46,991 bases of DNA from positions 1 through 46,991 of IMG/VR virus record IMGVR_UViG_3300031576_000085. One strand, 5' to 3'. Of this stretch, positions 29,740-37,543 are shown piece by piece; within the stretch, counting starts at the first letter, position 1, and each line of letters begins with the position of its first letter. Both the position numbers and the translations under genes were made by a program. This DNA comes from a virus. The notes beneath the pieces were generated by a model that was not told where the DNA came from, ran no database searches, and saw nothing but the letters and a program-made list of their open reading frames with translations.

Positions 29740-29864
29740 TACCACAAGTCCTTATGCCAACAATCCCAGATGACTTGGACGCTCAGCCACGCAAAGACCC
29801 CGATAAAAACCAGGATGCACGTCAACAGCACCGCAACTGTCAATGCAGTCAGGAAGTCGACCAC
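29739..29864 (-). CDS. 41-residue membrane protein
   Basis: The GTG at 29864 follows TAGGTGGAGC. The frame encodes VVDFLTALTVAVLLTCILVF (first 20) then IGVFAWLSVQVIWDCWHKDLW. This is one long membrane span followed by an aromatic end. Its stop overlaps the next ATG. Very small single-span proteins occur in phage lysis and superinfection functions, but this one is not identifiable. Confidence 0.6.
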   Translation of the reverse strand: MVDFLTALTVAVLLTCILVFIGVFAWLSVQVIWDCWHKDLW

Positions 29865-29885
29865 GCTCCACCTAGGGGTTAAGGG

Positions 29886-30359
29886 TTACTTGTCGTCCTT
29901 CTTTGGAAATTCTTTCAGGAAGAGCATCGTTTCGCTGCCTTCGGCCTCAGCCAGCGAATGCCACTTGCCGACAAGCTTAGGCTTGCCGTCTGCCATTTCA
30001 ATCTGGTAACGGCAAATGACAGATACTCGGCCGTCTCCAAAGCCGACCGTCAGGACGTTCCCCGTCCTCATCCCGGTGCCGACTACAGCGCTTGATTTTC
30101 CTATCAGCCAAGCGATTTGATAGACGTTGCCACGGCGGGCAATGGCCGCTATGCCGCCATACTTACCATTCTGGTCTTCGCCTTCGACGGTATAGTAGCC
30201 CTCAATGGCTTCCTCTGCCGGCCGCGGTAGAGCCGGCGCTGGGGGCTTATCTGGAGCAAAAGCGACCAAGGAGCCCGCCCAAAACCATAGCGAGAATACG
30301 GGCAGGCACAAGCACACCCAAAGCCAAAACAGTACAGAAGGCAACCTGCTCATGTTCAT
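29886..30359 (-). CDS. Membrane-anchored or exported hypothetical protein
   Basis: The product is 157 residues. N-terminal hydrophobic segment (LPSVLFWLWVCLCLPVFSLW, then FWAGSLVAF) is followed by a Pro-rich linker (APDKPPAPALPRPAEEA). The beta-rich domain (IEGYYTVEGEDQNGKYGGIA, VGTGMRTGNVLTVGFGDG) resembles exported planctomycete domains of unknown role in which a short polypeptide signals (YxVxGxxxxGxxYxG ... GxGxxxGxxLxVxW). The ATG at 30359 overlaps the upstream stop as ATGA. A second ATG two codons in is also possible. Confidence 0.7.
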   Translation of the reverse strand: MNMSRLPSVLFWLWVCLCLPVFSLWFWAGSLVAFAPDKPPAPALPRPAEEAIEGYYTVEGEDQNGKYGGIAAIARRGNVYQIAWLIGKSSAVVGTGMRTGNVLTVGFGDGRVSVICRYQIEMADGKPKLVGKWHSLAEAEGSETMLFLKEFPKKDDK

Positions 30360-30790
30360 GCACTCCCATCTGGAATAGGCGAGTCAAAACTTCCAACGCA
30401 ACACAACGCCTGCGATACTTCGAGCTCAGTCGTTCGACCGGCAAAGACAGACCATAGCAAGTCGAACAGCCAATCCGTTTGTACAGCCTGCTCAAAAAGC
30501 GCCGCCAGCTGGTCGTCCAGTTTCGTGCTCGTTGTCTCGGCTGCAATCAGCTTGAAGGTAAAAGCCGCACTCTTCATGATCGCTCGAAATCCTTCTTCAC
30601 TGATGTCCTGGGCTTCATGCATCGACGCCATGATCGGCTTGGCCTTCGTGCTGGTTCCCAGCGCATCGGCAAGCTTCTTGAGCACATCAAGAATGATCGC
30701 CAACTTGCCGCTCTGAACCAGATCGGCAATGATCTCAATGATTGGCCCCAGCTTCTCCAGCAACTTGAACAAATTCAGGATGCGACTCAT
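30356..30790 (-). CDS. Internal in-frame product of the matrixin gene (144 aa)
   Basis: The ATG at 30790 is preceded by AAGGAGGAATC, one of the best ribosome-binding sites in the window, in the same frame as the protease. The product starts MSRILNLFKLLEKLGPIIEI and continues with long amphipathic helices (LVQSGKLAIILDVLKKLADA). It has no protease residues. It could be a separate gene fused by loss of a stop, or a deliberate second product. Confidence 0.6.
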   Translation of the reverse strand: MSRILNLFKLLEKLGPIIEIIADLVQSGKLAIILDVLKKLADALGTSTKAKPIMASMHEAQDISEEGFRAIMKSAAFTFKLIAAETTSTKLDDQLAALFEQAVQTDWLFDLLWSVFAGRTTELEVSQALCCVGSFDSPIPDGSA

Positions 30791-31408
30791 GATTCCTCCT
30801 TCTTCTGCCGGCGGCGGTAGAGCCGGCGGCTCAGGGATTGGCGTAGGAACGGGAACAGGGGCGCGACGCCCGTAGCGGCGGACTGCTTCAGCAACGTCTT
30901 GCGCTTGCAGCGCTCGCACTGCCCGCGAGTAGTTCGCGGCCATCAGGTTGCCGCGCCCCAAGTGCGGGATGCCTATGGCATGGCCTATTTCGTGGGCAAC
31001 GACGCGAACGATGTCAAGCTCTTGCGGTCCGGGGCTATCGCTTCTTACCCAGTGATATTCGCCGGCATCATATCTCTGAACCAGCTTCGACCACGGATTT
31101 GCATAGCACGGCATTTCAGACCAGGCTAGCGTGCCGGAAGGCCCGTCAATGCGAGCCACCGTAATCAGGATGTTCGCGGTACGAGCGTCAGGGTTGTATT
31201 TAAAGTCGAGGGCGCACACCACAGACCACATCGACAGAGCTTCCTCCACTGCGCTGCGCCAATCCTCCTCCGTCAACCCTGGCAGCAAGTCGGAAAGCGA
31301 CCACGAAATCTTTTTGATCGGCCACATGCAAATCTGCTGGGCGGCAATCGCAAACGCTTCGCCGCTGATCCCGCAAAACGGCAGGTCGTCTAAGATGTCT
31401 TCTGGCAT
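30356..31408 (-). CDS. Matrixin-type metalloprotease with helical C-terminal module
   Basis: The product is 350 residues. Residues ~28-160 are a matrixin domain: HEIGHAIGIPH (His139, Glu140, His143, His149) binds zinc, and Met156 in NLMAANYS is the Met-turn. LPFCGISG at residues 9-16 recalls the cysteine switch of prodomains (PRCGxPD), with Cys12 a possible latency residue. A Pro-rich linker (PVPVPTPIPEPPALPPP) leads to a helical C-terminal part. Residue 207 is an ATG with AAGGAGGAATC in front, so a 144-residue C-terminal protein is probably also made. No signal peptide is seen. Envelope or cell-wall protein cleavage is plausible. Confidence 0.88.
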   Translation of the reverse strand: MPEDILDDLPFCGISGEAFAIAAQQICMWPIKKISWSLSDLLPGLTEEDWRSAVEEALSMWSVVCALDFKYNPDARTANILITVARIDGPSGTLAWSEMPCYANPWSKLVQRYDAGEYHWVRSDSPGPQELDIVRVVAHEIGHAIGIPHLGRGNLMAANYSRAVRALQAQDVAEAVRRYGRRAPVPVPTPIPEPPALPPPAEEGGIMSRILNLFKLLEKLGPIIEIIADLVQSGKLAIILDVLKKLADALGTSTKAKPIMASMHEAQDISEEGFRAIMKSAAFTFKLIAAETTSTKLDDQLAALFEQAVQTDWLFDLLWSVFAGRTTELEVSQALCCVGSFDSPIPDGSA

Positions 31409-31411
31409 TAT

Positions 31412-31726
31412 TTAGACCTCTGGATAATTTCCGGACACGTCACTTGGATGCCTGACACGAGAATTATCCCTCCAGTGAGCCAAGAAGAACTCTACGGCGC
31501 TGACGCCGTGCGTGAATTCGCGGGCTGTTAGCCCATTGCCGATTTCGCCGTCAGTAACTACGTACACCCAGCGGGCCTCGTCTTCATCGCTGTCCCAGGC
31601 GGCTGCACGCACGTCCGCGAATACTCGCCAATCAGCTGCCGAGATCGTGTAGCCTTCTTCAATGAGCAGGCCCAGCGCCTGGCGCACCCGCTCTTGCTGC
31701 CTCATGCATAGCTGCTGTTGGTTCAT
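31412..31726 (-). CDS. Hypothetical protein
   Basis: The product is 104 residues. It starts with a helical Gln/Arg-rich part (MNQQQLCMRQQERVRQALGL) and a mixed middle (YTISAADWRVFADVRAAAWD). VSAVEFFLAHWRDNSRV near the end is helical. I do not recognise a family. It sits tightly between the metalloprotease and the gene upstream, so it is part of the late accessory operon. Confidence 0.65.
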   Translation of the reverse strand: MNQQQLCMRQQERVRQALGLLIEEGYTISAADWRVFADVRAAAWDSDEDEARWVYVVTDGEIGNGLTAREFTHGVSAVEFFLAHWRDNSRVRHPSDVSGNYPEV

Positions 31727-32047
31727 TTATGACTTCCCTCCTACGAACTGGCAGATCATTTCGTCATGGCAAGCGGCGACCTGTTTCGCAATTTGGGCTA
31801 AGGTTGGCCTAGAATCCATAGGCCATTCCGTCATGCAGGCCGCCGCCCAGCAGAACTTGTCTCCGTCGATAACTTTTACTGTCGTGACCAATTTGATGAC
31901 GCCAAGCCTTGCCGGCTCAATAATCGCCCCCTCGGCTTCAACGAGGTAATGCTCCGGGATGCTGGCGCGGGCTTCCCTGAGCTTGCAGAGAAGCCCCGCT
32001 TCGGCTTCGATGGCGACAGCTTTGATTTTTTCTACTAGAGATCTCAT
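31727..32047 (-). CDS. Hypothetical protein, first gene after a promoter
   Basis: The product is 106 residues: a helical start (MRSLVEKIKAVAIEAEAGLL), a YLVEAEGAIIEPARLGVIKL turn region, then a Cys/Trp-rich part (DKFCWAAACMTEWPM) and a helix with His/Cys (VAACHDEMICQFVGG). I do not recognise a family. The sigma70-like promoter at 32084-32112 lies ~40 bases upstream. The ribosome-binding site is weak (no clear GGAG). Confidence 0.65.
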   Translation of the reverse strand: MRSLVEKIKAVAIEAEAGLLCKLREARASIPEHYLVEAEGAIIEPARLGVIKLVTTVKVIDGDKFCWAAACMTEWPMDSRPTLAQIAKQVAACHDEMICQFVGGKS

Positions 32048-32083
32048 GGCTCGGCCCGGTCCGAGTGAAGTGCAGCAGAAAAT

Positions 32084-32112
32084 ATACTAGGCAAGCAAAA
32101 CGGGAAAAGCAA
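32084..32112 (-). promoter_or_regulatory. Sigma70-like promoter for the accessory block
   Basis: On the minus strand, TTGCTT (32112-32107), a 17-base spacer and TAGTAT (32089-32084). The start point would be near 32077, giving a leader of about 30 bases for the gene at 32047. This is the only AT-rich gap in this part of the arm. Confidence 0.55.
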
Positions 32113-32120
32113 TCTCTGAT

Positions 32121-32315
32121 TTATTTTTTTTTGCACGGCTCGGCGTGCTCTACTGCGCCGTTTGCTTCGGCGCATTCATGCTTGAGGCTCGCAAGCAGCG
32201 CTAGCGCGCCTTCGGCCCGATTGATCGAGACGGCCAAGCGCCGCATTTGCTCATGGAGCTTGACAGCCTCGCCCTTGATCTTGGCTTCATATTCTTCGAG
32301 CGTCTCGATGTTCAT
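32121..32315 (-). CDS. Small helical protein
   Basis: The product is 64 residues, nearly all heptad-like helix (MNIETLEEYEAKIKGEAVKL, AVSINRAEGALALLASL), with the end CKKK. It looks like a short coiled coil. It directly follows the fibre-like gene at 32318. Possible roles are assembly chaperone or spacer, but nothing identifies it. An A/T run follows its stop. Confidence 0.65.
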   Translation of the reverse strand: MNIETLEEYEAKIKGEAVKLHEQMRRLAVSINRAEGALALLASLKHECAEANGAVEHAEPCKKK

Positions 32316-32317
32316 TA

Positions 32318-33130
32318 CTACGTCACTGAGCCTTTCAAGACGGCATACCGGAGCTGGATCGCCTCGCTCAGCGAGCCAGGGGTATTGTTGTGAACGGAAA
32401 TCAGTGCCGAGCCGGCGGCTGGAGTCACGCCGAACGAGTAGGCGCCGATGGTGCCAGTAAGGTCGTGAGTGACAATCACCATGTCATTGGCTGCAATCAG
32501 GGTGTTGGTTAGCGTGAAGGCAGCGGTCGTATCAGCGGCTAGAGCGGCCCCGTTCATTACGATAGTTCCGTTTTGTTTGCTCAAGGTAACGCCGGTTGTC
32601 TTGTTGGTTGCTTGGGTAACGGTGCCCCCGGCCCCAACGCCATAGCCGATCAGGCCAGTGCCCTCTACTCGCAATCCTGCGACCCCGGCAAAAAGCAAGT
32701 AGTCGGCCGATTGATCCCAGGTGCAGGTAGCCGAGGCCGTATCGCCGTAGAGGACTATGTCGATGCCTGCCCCGTCAACGCCAAATTTGATCGAGCTATT
32801 GGCAGTAAGCTGCAAGATATCGAGGTCCGTACCATCCCAGCGGCATTCGATGTCGCCCGCTGCGCCCTGGCCCGCAGTCGTGCCGGTGCCGAACATGATC
32901 GACACGTTGTCTTCGAATTTCATATCATCGGCTGAGGCGTCCCAGCTGATGTAGTTGGCGGCAGCCGAGCCATATACTCGCAAGTCCCAGGTAACCGTGC
33001 CATTGCCGAGATACAGAGGAGTATCGTCGACGGCGGGGAGAATCTGGTTTGTGTCTGCCGTGGCAAGAGGCAGCGACGCTCCTTCAACCATGACTCGTGC
33101 CAGGAAGCGTGCAAATGCGAGAGTATTCAT
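32318..33130 (-). CDS. Fibre- or decoration-like virion protein
   Basis: The product is 270 residues. Repeated beta motifs (YGSAAANYISWDASADDMKF, IECRWDGTDLDILQL, TWDQSADYLLFAG) recur about every 60 residues in the first half. Each has W-D and a hydrophobic strand, as in phage fibre or appendage proteins. The C-terminal part (GAYSFGVTPAAGSALISVHN) resembles tail-fibre head domains. The ATG at 33130 follows AAAGGAACAGGCC. The frame also extends seven residues upstream without a ribosome-binding site. Confidence 0.7.
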   Translation of the reverse strand: MNTLAFARFLARVMVEGASLPLATADTNQILPAVDDTPLYLGNGTVTWDLRVYGSAAANYISWDASADDMKFEDNVSIMFGTGTTAGQGAAGDIECRWDGTDLDILQLTANSSIKFGVDGAGIDIVLYGDTASATCTWDQSADYLLFAGVAGLRVEGTGLIGYGVGAGGTVTQATNKTTGVTLSKQNGTIVMNGAALAADTTAAFTLTNTLIAANDMVIVTHDLTGTIGAYSFGVTPAAGSALISVHNNTPGSLSEAIQLRYAVLKGSVT

Positions 33131-33184
33131 GGCCTGTTCCTTTCTCGCCATCGAGCCGTTGTGCGGCCCGTAGGGCGATTACTG

Positions 33185-33706
33185 TTACGCTGCCACCAGA
33201 TTACCGTCTTCCGAGAGCGGCATCCAGAGGGCAGTATGCTCGATCACCCCCGTCGTGGGCGCGTTCGTTGTGGAGTACCTGTACTCGATATCCGTCGTCG
33301 CGGCAGTCTTCTTGACAAGGATGATCGGCGTCATGGGCTTGCCTCCCTGGGCCGAGCCTTCATTAAACGCGCCGACCGCATTGTTAAGCAACGTCAGGGC
33401 CGTTGCTGCCAGCCCGGTCTTTATAATCATCGTTCCGGCCGCCAGGGATGATAGCGTAACGCCCGCCGCTGCGGTAATCGCCGTCTGAGCCGTCTGATCG
33501 TCTATCCGATAGTGCGCTGCCGTATGGTTAGAGCCAATTGCCGTGGTGACTTCCCCCCACAGCCCGTACAGGATAATGGCGCCAGTGATGGTGAACACGT
33601 CTTGGGAAAGCGTCTCATTATTCGCCGTGAGCGTTAGCGACTTCTTCGCAGTGCGCAGCTTTAGCGCCCCAGCTAACACGTCGGCATATACGCCTTGCGG
33701 ATACAT
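33185..33706 (-). CDS. Minor virion protein, paralogue A
   Basis: The product is 173 residues. It aligns end to end with the 172-residue gene upstream: shared segments are KKSLTLTANNETLSQ, GSNHTAAH, TLSSLAAGTM, DIEYRYSTTNAPTTGVI and SxDGNLVAA. The fold is beta-rich, Ala/Thr-rich and probably a small jelly-roll-like domain. GAGGCTGACTG precedes the ATG. Position between adaptor and fibre-like genes suggests head or neck decoration. A tandem duplication explains the pair. Confidence 0.75.
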   Translation of the reverse strand: MYPQGVYADVLAGALKLRTAKKSLTLTANNETLSQDVFTITGAIILYGLWGEVTTAIGSNHTAAHYRIDDQTAQTAITAAAGVTLSSLAAGTMIIKTGLAATALTLLNNAVGAFNEGSAQGGKPMTPIILVKKTAATTDIEYRYSTTNAPTTGVIEHTALWMPLSEDGNLVAA

Positions 33707-33715
33707 CAGTCAGCC

Positions 33716-34234
33716 TCATGCCGCCACCAAATTGCCGTCACTCGATAACGGCAGCCACACCGCATTGAACAGGATGACCCCCGTCGTGGGGGCGTTCGTG
33801 GTCGAGTAACGATATTCTATGTCCGTCGTCGCCCCGGTCTTCTTGACGACCTGAAACGTCTGCAAGCACAGGTCGTCCTGGGCGGCTCCCTGCCCTGTAG
33901 CACGGGCAGCATTACTCATTAGCGTCAACGCCGCAGCAGCAAGCCCGAGCTTCGCAAACATCGTGCCCGCAGCCAAGCTGGAAAGCGTAATACCGGCAGC
34001 GGCCGTAATGACTATCTGCGCCGTCTGGTCGTCCAGCCGCAGGTGGGCCGCCGTATGATTTGAGCCAATGACCGTAGTGACTTCGCCCCAAATACCAAGG
34101 ACATAGATGGCGCCGGTAAGGGTAAACACGTTCTGGGACAGGGTCTCGTTGTTGGCCGTCAGAGTCAACGACTTCTTGACGTGCCGCAACCGGGCCGGCC
34201 CCAGAATCAGTTGGCTTGCCATCGGCACTGGCAT
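33716..34234 (-). CDS. Minor virion protein, paralogue B
   Basis: The product is 172 residues, paralogous to the downstream gene (about two thirds identical through the central 140 residues by eye). The N-terminal ~17 residues differ (MPVPMASQLILGPARLRHV against MYPQGVYADVLAGALKLRTA), so one end may bind a different partner. AAGGAGAGGCTAATG gives a ribosome-binding site that overlaps the previous stop (TAATG). The function is inferred only from position. Confidence 0.75.
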   Translation of the reverse strand: MPVPMASQLILGPARLRHVKKSLTLTANNETLSQNVFTLTGAIYVLGIWGEVTTVIGSNHTAAHLRLDDQTAQIVITAAAGITLSSLAAGTMFAKLGLAAAALTLMSNAARATGQGAAQDDLCLQTFQVVKKTGATTDIEYRYSTTNAPTTGVILFNAVWLPLSSDGNLVAA

Positions 34235-34572
34235 TAGCCTCTCCTTACGTCTAGCGCCTTGTCAGGCACCCAGGAAAGCGTTGCCAGGCCGCCTGCCGTC
34301 TTGTGCGCGATCGACCAGTAAATATTCAGCCAGGCTAACGTCGCTCCAGCCGGCAGCGGCACTTGGCTCTGAGCCTGCGCCCCTGTCGTCACGACCGTAA
34401 CAGCGGCCGTCCCCTCCGTCGTGCTCACCATGAGCCACGTGTCAGCAGGCCCATGATTCCGTAGCTCTCCTTGCAGGGTCCGCAAAGTAGAATTTTTTGT
34501 GATAACCGCTTCGGTGGCGTCAGACTCGATGGTTGCCGGGTTTTCAGAGACAGTGATTGCTGCGCTTGGCAT
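34234..34572 (-). CDS. Minor virion protein
   Basis: The product is 112 residues, beta-rich (AAITVSENPATIESDATEAV, DTWLMVSTTEGTAAVTVVTT), ending WVPDKALDVRRG. It has the look of a small head-decoration or neck component. It overlaps both neighbours by TAATG, so it is translationally coupled to the adaptor gene upstream and paralogue B downstream. I do not recognise a family. Confidence 0.7.
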   Translation of the reverse strand: MPSAAITVSENPATIESDATEAVITKNSTLRTLQGELRNHGPADTWLMVSTTEGTAAVTVVTTGAQAQSQVPLPAGATLAWLNIYWSIAHKTAGGLATLSWVPDKALDVRRG

Positions 34573-35336
34573 TAGTACTGTACCCCTTGATAAGTTACGT
34601 CATGGGGGTCTCGCCTCCACCAGTTTTCGCTATCCCCAAACGAGCTTGGGTCGCCATTGTAACCAAGATACTGGCCCCGGTGCATCCTGGCATCAGATGC
34701 AACCGACGCGGACAAGCACTCTGCGTACTTCGCGGCCATTACCCCAACTGTGTCCCCCATTTCCTTTTCGGCCGCAGCTAAGCAAGCGGCCTTGATGGTT
34801 TCACTGTGAACCGGTCCGCCATACGGGAACGGGTTTTTATCGGACAGTTTCCCTGGGGCCACATTAATTTGCAACCGCAGCGTATAGACCGCATCAGGCT
34901 TCGGGAAAAGGCCCAGAGTGAACCGCTGTCCGCTGGTTGGCGCCATCGACAGAGGCCGCACGCAAGCTATCGTTGGGATGCCTTCCAGCCCAGGATGCAA
35001 CGCCAATTGCTCACGCACCTGTCCCTCCGATACGTGCATGATTTTGGAGTAGGTCGTGGTCGTAGAGACAAACGTAATGTGCCCCACGATGCCGGCATAA
35101 TCCTCTGGAAGGGGCACGTTGTCAACGCCGTCAGCAGTCACTACGGTAATAAGCGGCTGGAGAAAAGACCACTGAATGCCAGGCTGCCAGTAGAACGATC
35201 TCAAGCCCGCCTGAATCATGGCGTCAGTTGCAATCTTCTGATCTCTGGTCAAGCGCACGATGTCCCGCCCGTAGCCGAGCCACGCGCCGACTTCCTGCAT
35301 CAGCTCGGCATAGCCTAGGAGCAGCGAGTCAGCCAT
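34572..35336 (-). CDS. Head-tail adaptor / gatekeeper (tail tubular protein A-like)
   Basis: The product is 254 residues. The N-terminal helices (LLGYAELMQEVGAWLGYGRD, TDAMIQAGLRSFYWQPG), the WSFLQPL segment and a beta-rich centre (VTADGVDNVPLPEDYAGIVG) are characteristic of adaptor proteins of podoviruses. Helix KAACLAAAEKEMGDTVG and a tail with NWWRRDPHDVTY follow. It would link the portal to the nozzle. Its start lies eight bases inside the end of the previous gene. Its TAATG stop joins the next gene. Confidence 0.75.
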   Translation of the reverse strand: MADSLLLGYAELMQEVGAWLGYGRDIVRLTRDQKIATDAMIQAGLRSFYWQPGIQWSFLQPLITVVTADGVDNVPLPEDYAGIVGHITFVSTTTTYSKIMHVSEGQVREQLALHPGLEGIPTIACVRPLSMAPTSGQRFTLGLFPKPDAVYTLRLQINVAPGKLSDKNPFPYGGPVHSETIKAACLAAAEKEMGDTVGVMAAKYAECLSASVASDARMHRGQYLGYNGDPSSFGDSENWWRRDPHDVTYQGVQY

Positions 35337-35583
35337 TTCGCTTTTCTCCTAAAGCTATTCCGACCGCGTGCTTGGTTTCATCAAGCGCCCGGTTCAGGTA
35401 ATGCCGCCGATACCTGTCTCGGCGCATTTCTTTCAGGGCCGTCTCCAGGACCTCGAAGGCCATATCCTCATTGCGAGGCAAGGACCGAATCAACAGCTCG
35501 CCGGTGCGCCTGTTGAATGTCACGCGCACTTGGCAGCAATCGTTCAGCATTTCCCGCCAGCTCGGGATTCGTGGCTCAGCCAT
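35329..35583 (-). CDS. Small hypothetical protein
   Basis: The product is 84 residues: MAEPRIPSWREMLNDCCQVR, then beta strands and a highly basic helix (KEMRRDRYRRHYLNRALDE). I do not recognise a family. The end overlaps the adaptor gene by eight bases. Its place between capsid-decoration and adaptor genes suggests a role in head assembly. The clustered Arg/Tyr helix might contact DNA. Confidence 0.7.
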   Translation of the reverse strand: MAEPRIPSWREMLNDCCQVRVTFNRRTGELLIRSLPRNEDMAFEVLETALKEMRRDRYRRHYLNRALDETKHAVGIALGEKRNG

Positions 35584-35592
35584 GGTCGCCTC

Positions 35593-36465
35593 CTAGGTGC
35601 CGGCTCCAGGCGATAGCTGGTAGCATCTCCACCAGTCGATTGTGAGCGTCTGGTCCGTCGCGCCATCGTCATTGACGAAGCTGATTGTCGGAGTCATGCC
35701 CACAGCGTCCGGGAAGGTCGCCGTGGCGATGTTCGTGCCCGTAACCCAGGTGCCTTCGGCAATGTTGTTCTCGTAGAACTCGATTCGCTCGGCCGTGTTC
35801 CTGGACGGATCGTACACAAACCCCGTCTTCAGATACGTGTCAGCAACCAGCGTGGACGAGTCGGCGATAGCTTCTGTCGCTACCTGGCCGGCCTTGTTGT
35901 AGACCACGCTCGGGTTGTCGCCGTCGGCATCCGGGCGCCAGAAGCCAAGCGAAGCAAAGTCAGCCAAGGCCGAATCGACTGTTGCGCCTTGGGTCGCCGT
36001 GAACACGCCGGCATTAACGGCACGGTCCAAAGCGTGCAGCCCGATAAAGAGGGAGGCGATGTCATTGGTGATGGCACTGACCTTGTAGCGGACTTCGAAC
36101 CACAGCTTGCGGTCGTCGCCGGCGGTATCCGAAATGATGAACGGCGAGCCGCCGCCGAGCTGCATCACGAAGTCGCCGTCGGCAGTCGTCCCGCAAGTGA
36201 CAACAAGCTCCCCGCCGGTGGCCGTGCCGGCCGTAGCCGTGGTGGCGGCTTCCCCGAAGATTTCGTAGCCCTGGACGTTAACCAGGGTCGTGATGGTGCC
36301 AGGGTCCGGGAACTCAACGAAGTCATCCTTGAAGCCGTAGCCGACCCCAGGATCGAGGATGATGTGCAGGATCGGGCAATCGGCCCAGATGTTCGGGCTG
36401 ACTCGGCGATTCGTCGCTCCGTCCGCAGCGGCAAGATTGCCTTTATAGTCTACGATTGGGTCCAC
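35593..36465 (-). CDS. Capsid-associated beta-sandwich protein (decoration-like)
   Basis: The product is 290 residues. The start is GTG 36465 with AAAGGAGGTTCCA upstream, an excellent site. The N-terminus (DPIVDYKGNLAAADGATNRR) is followed by a lectin-like beta-sandwich (LWFEVRYKVSAITNDIASLF, GLHALDRAVNAG, YLKTGFVYDPSRNTAERIEF) of the kind used in capsid decoration or fibre proteins of marine and soil phages. It sits 14 bases after the major capsid gene. Its abundance, judged from the strong initiation site, fits a capsid component. Confidence 0.75.
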   Translation of the reverse strand: MDPIVDYKGNLAAADGATNRRVSPNIWADCPILHIILDPGVGYGFKDDFVEFPDPGTITTLVNVQGYEIFGEAATTATAGTATGGELVVTCGTTADGDFVMQLGGGSPFIISDTAGDDRKLWFEVRYKVSAITNDIASLFIGLHALDRAVNAGVFTATQGATVDSALADFASLGFWRPDADGDNPSVVYNKAGQVATEAIADSSTLVADTYLKTGFVYDPSRNTAERIEFYENNIAEGTWVTGTNIATATFPDAVGMTPTISFVNDDGATDQTLTIDWWRCYQLSPGAGT

Positions 36466-36479
36466 TGGAACCTCCTTTA

Positions 36480-37532
36480 TTATGCGGTCGGATCAGACTT
36501 AGCAATTACGAAAGACTCACGCCGGTTATCGCACGACAAATTGAAGCTCAGGTCGATGTGGACTTCCTGAACGTTGTGCTGGTGAGAAGACCGGAACGGC
36601 CCGGTCTCTTTCAGGAACCAATCTGCCAAGCAAATCACCTTGAAGTATTCCCAATTGATACCGTACACCGGATCAGCCGTCGCCGGGGTGCCGGAATCGA
36701 GCTGAGGCACCCACACGACTGGATATCGCCTGAACAACGTTACGCTGTCCTTGGAAGCCAGGTCATTCCCTAGGTTGTCGTTCTGGGCCTCCAGCAGCTC
36801 TTCCATGAGCGACACGTTGTCATAATTCGTGTAGTAGCCGATACGCGCCCCGCCGCGAGAATATTCCGGGATATCGGTTGGCTGCTCGAAAGAGCACTTG
36901 GTTGCACCTTCCCTCATCTTGCGAATCAGGTCGGCTTTCGTGACGTTGGTGAACTGCCCTGAGAAGTTCTTCCAGCGCGTGTATGTGGTCGCCGATAAGC
37001 CGGCAACGTCGGTGAAGCCAGTTGGGTGGCCGCCATTGAAACCTGTCGTTGCGTTGTAGACTAGCCAATAAGGCACGCCCCAAGTATTGGACGTATCGGT
37101 TGAGCTGCTTGGCGCGGCCCAGAATTGCGATTCGCACTTCTCGGCAATCGAAATCATTGCCGCAGCTCGCTGGGTCTTGACTAGGTTGACGATTTCCGAC
37201 TTGCCCCGGTTCATCTTCAGCTCGTGCAAGTCGTAACTGTAGTTACCGGTCATGTGCCGGTACGGGACTGAAATGGTCTTCAGTACGTCAACCCGGTTTA
37301 CAACATCCGTTGCGAACAAGGCGGTCATGCGGGCCGAGTTGTTATGATCGACCATCAGGGTTTGCTGAGACTCGGTGCCGTCATACATCATCACCCGCTC
37401 TTTCCGCATGAGGTTGCGGAAGCCGTGATAGCGTTGCACGCGGTTCGCAATCGAGTTGAACTTCATGCGACCGAGGTCTTTCTGAGTGCTGACTACCAGA
37501 TCGCCGATGTCGGCGGCTTGCAAAATCGCCAT
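36480..37532 (-). CDS. Major capsid protein
   Basis: The product is 350 residues. The long N-terminal helix with a QKDLGRMKFNSIANRVQRYH core and basic residues is like the HK97-fold N-arm. A strand-rich body follows (GNYSYDLHELKMNRGKSEIV, FWAAPSSSTDTSNTWGVPYW, VSLMEELLEAQNDNLGND). KDSVTLFRRYPVVWVPQLD is a typical late element, and the end (IDLSFNLSCDNRRESFVIAK) fits the P-domain strand. It comes directly after the scaffold gene. AAAGGAGCGAACA before the ATG is a good ribosome-binding site. Confidence 0.85.
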   Translation of the reverse strand: MAILQAADIGDLVVSTQKDLGRMKFNSIANRVQRYHGFRNLMRKERVMMYDGTESQQTLMVDHNNSARMTALFATDVVNRVDVLKTISVPYRHMTGNYSYDLHELKMNRGKSEIVNLVKTQRAAAMISIAEKCESQFWAAPSSSTDTSNTWGVPYWLVYNATTGFNGGHPTGFTDVAGLSATTYTRWKNFSGQFTNVTKADLIRKMREGATKCSFEQPTDIPEYSRGGARIGYYTNYDNVSLMEELLEAQNDNLGNDLASKDSVTLFRRYPVVWVPQLDSGTPATADPVYGINWEYFKVICLADWFLKETGPFRSSHQHNVQEVHIDLSFNLSCDNRRESFVIAKSDPTA

Positions 37533-37543
37533 TGTTCGCTCCT

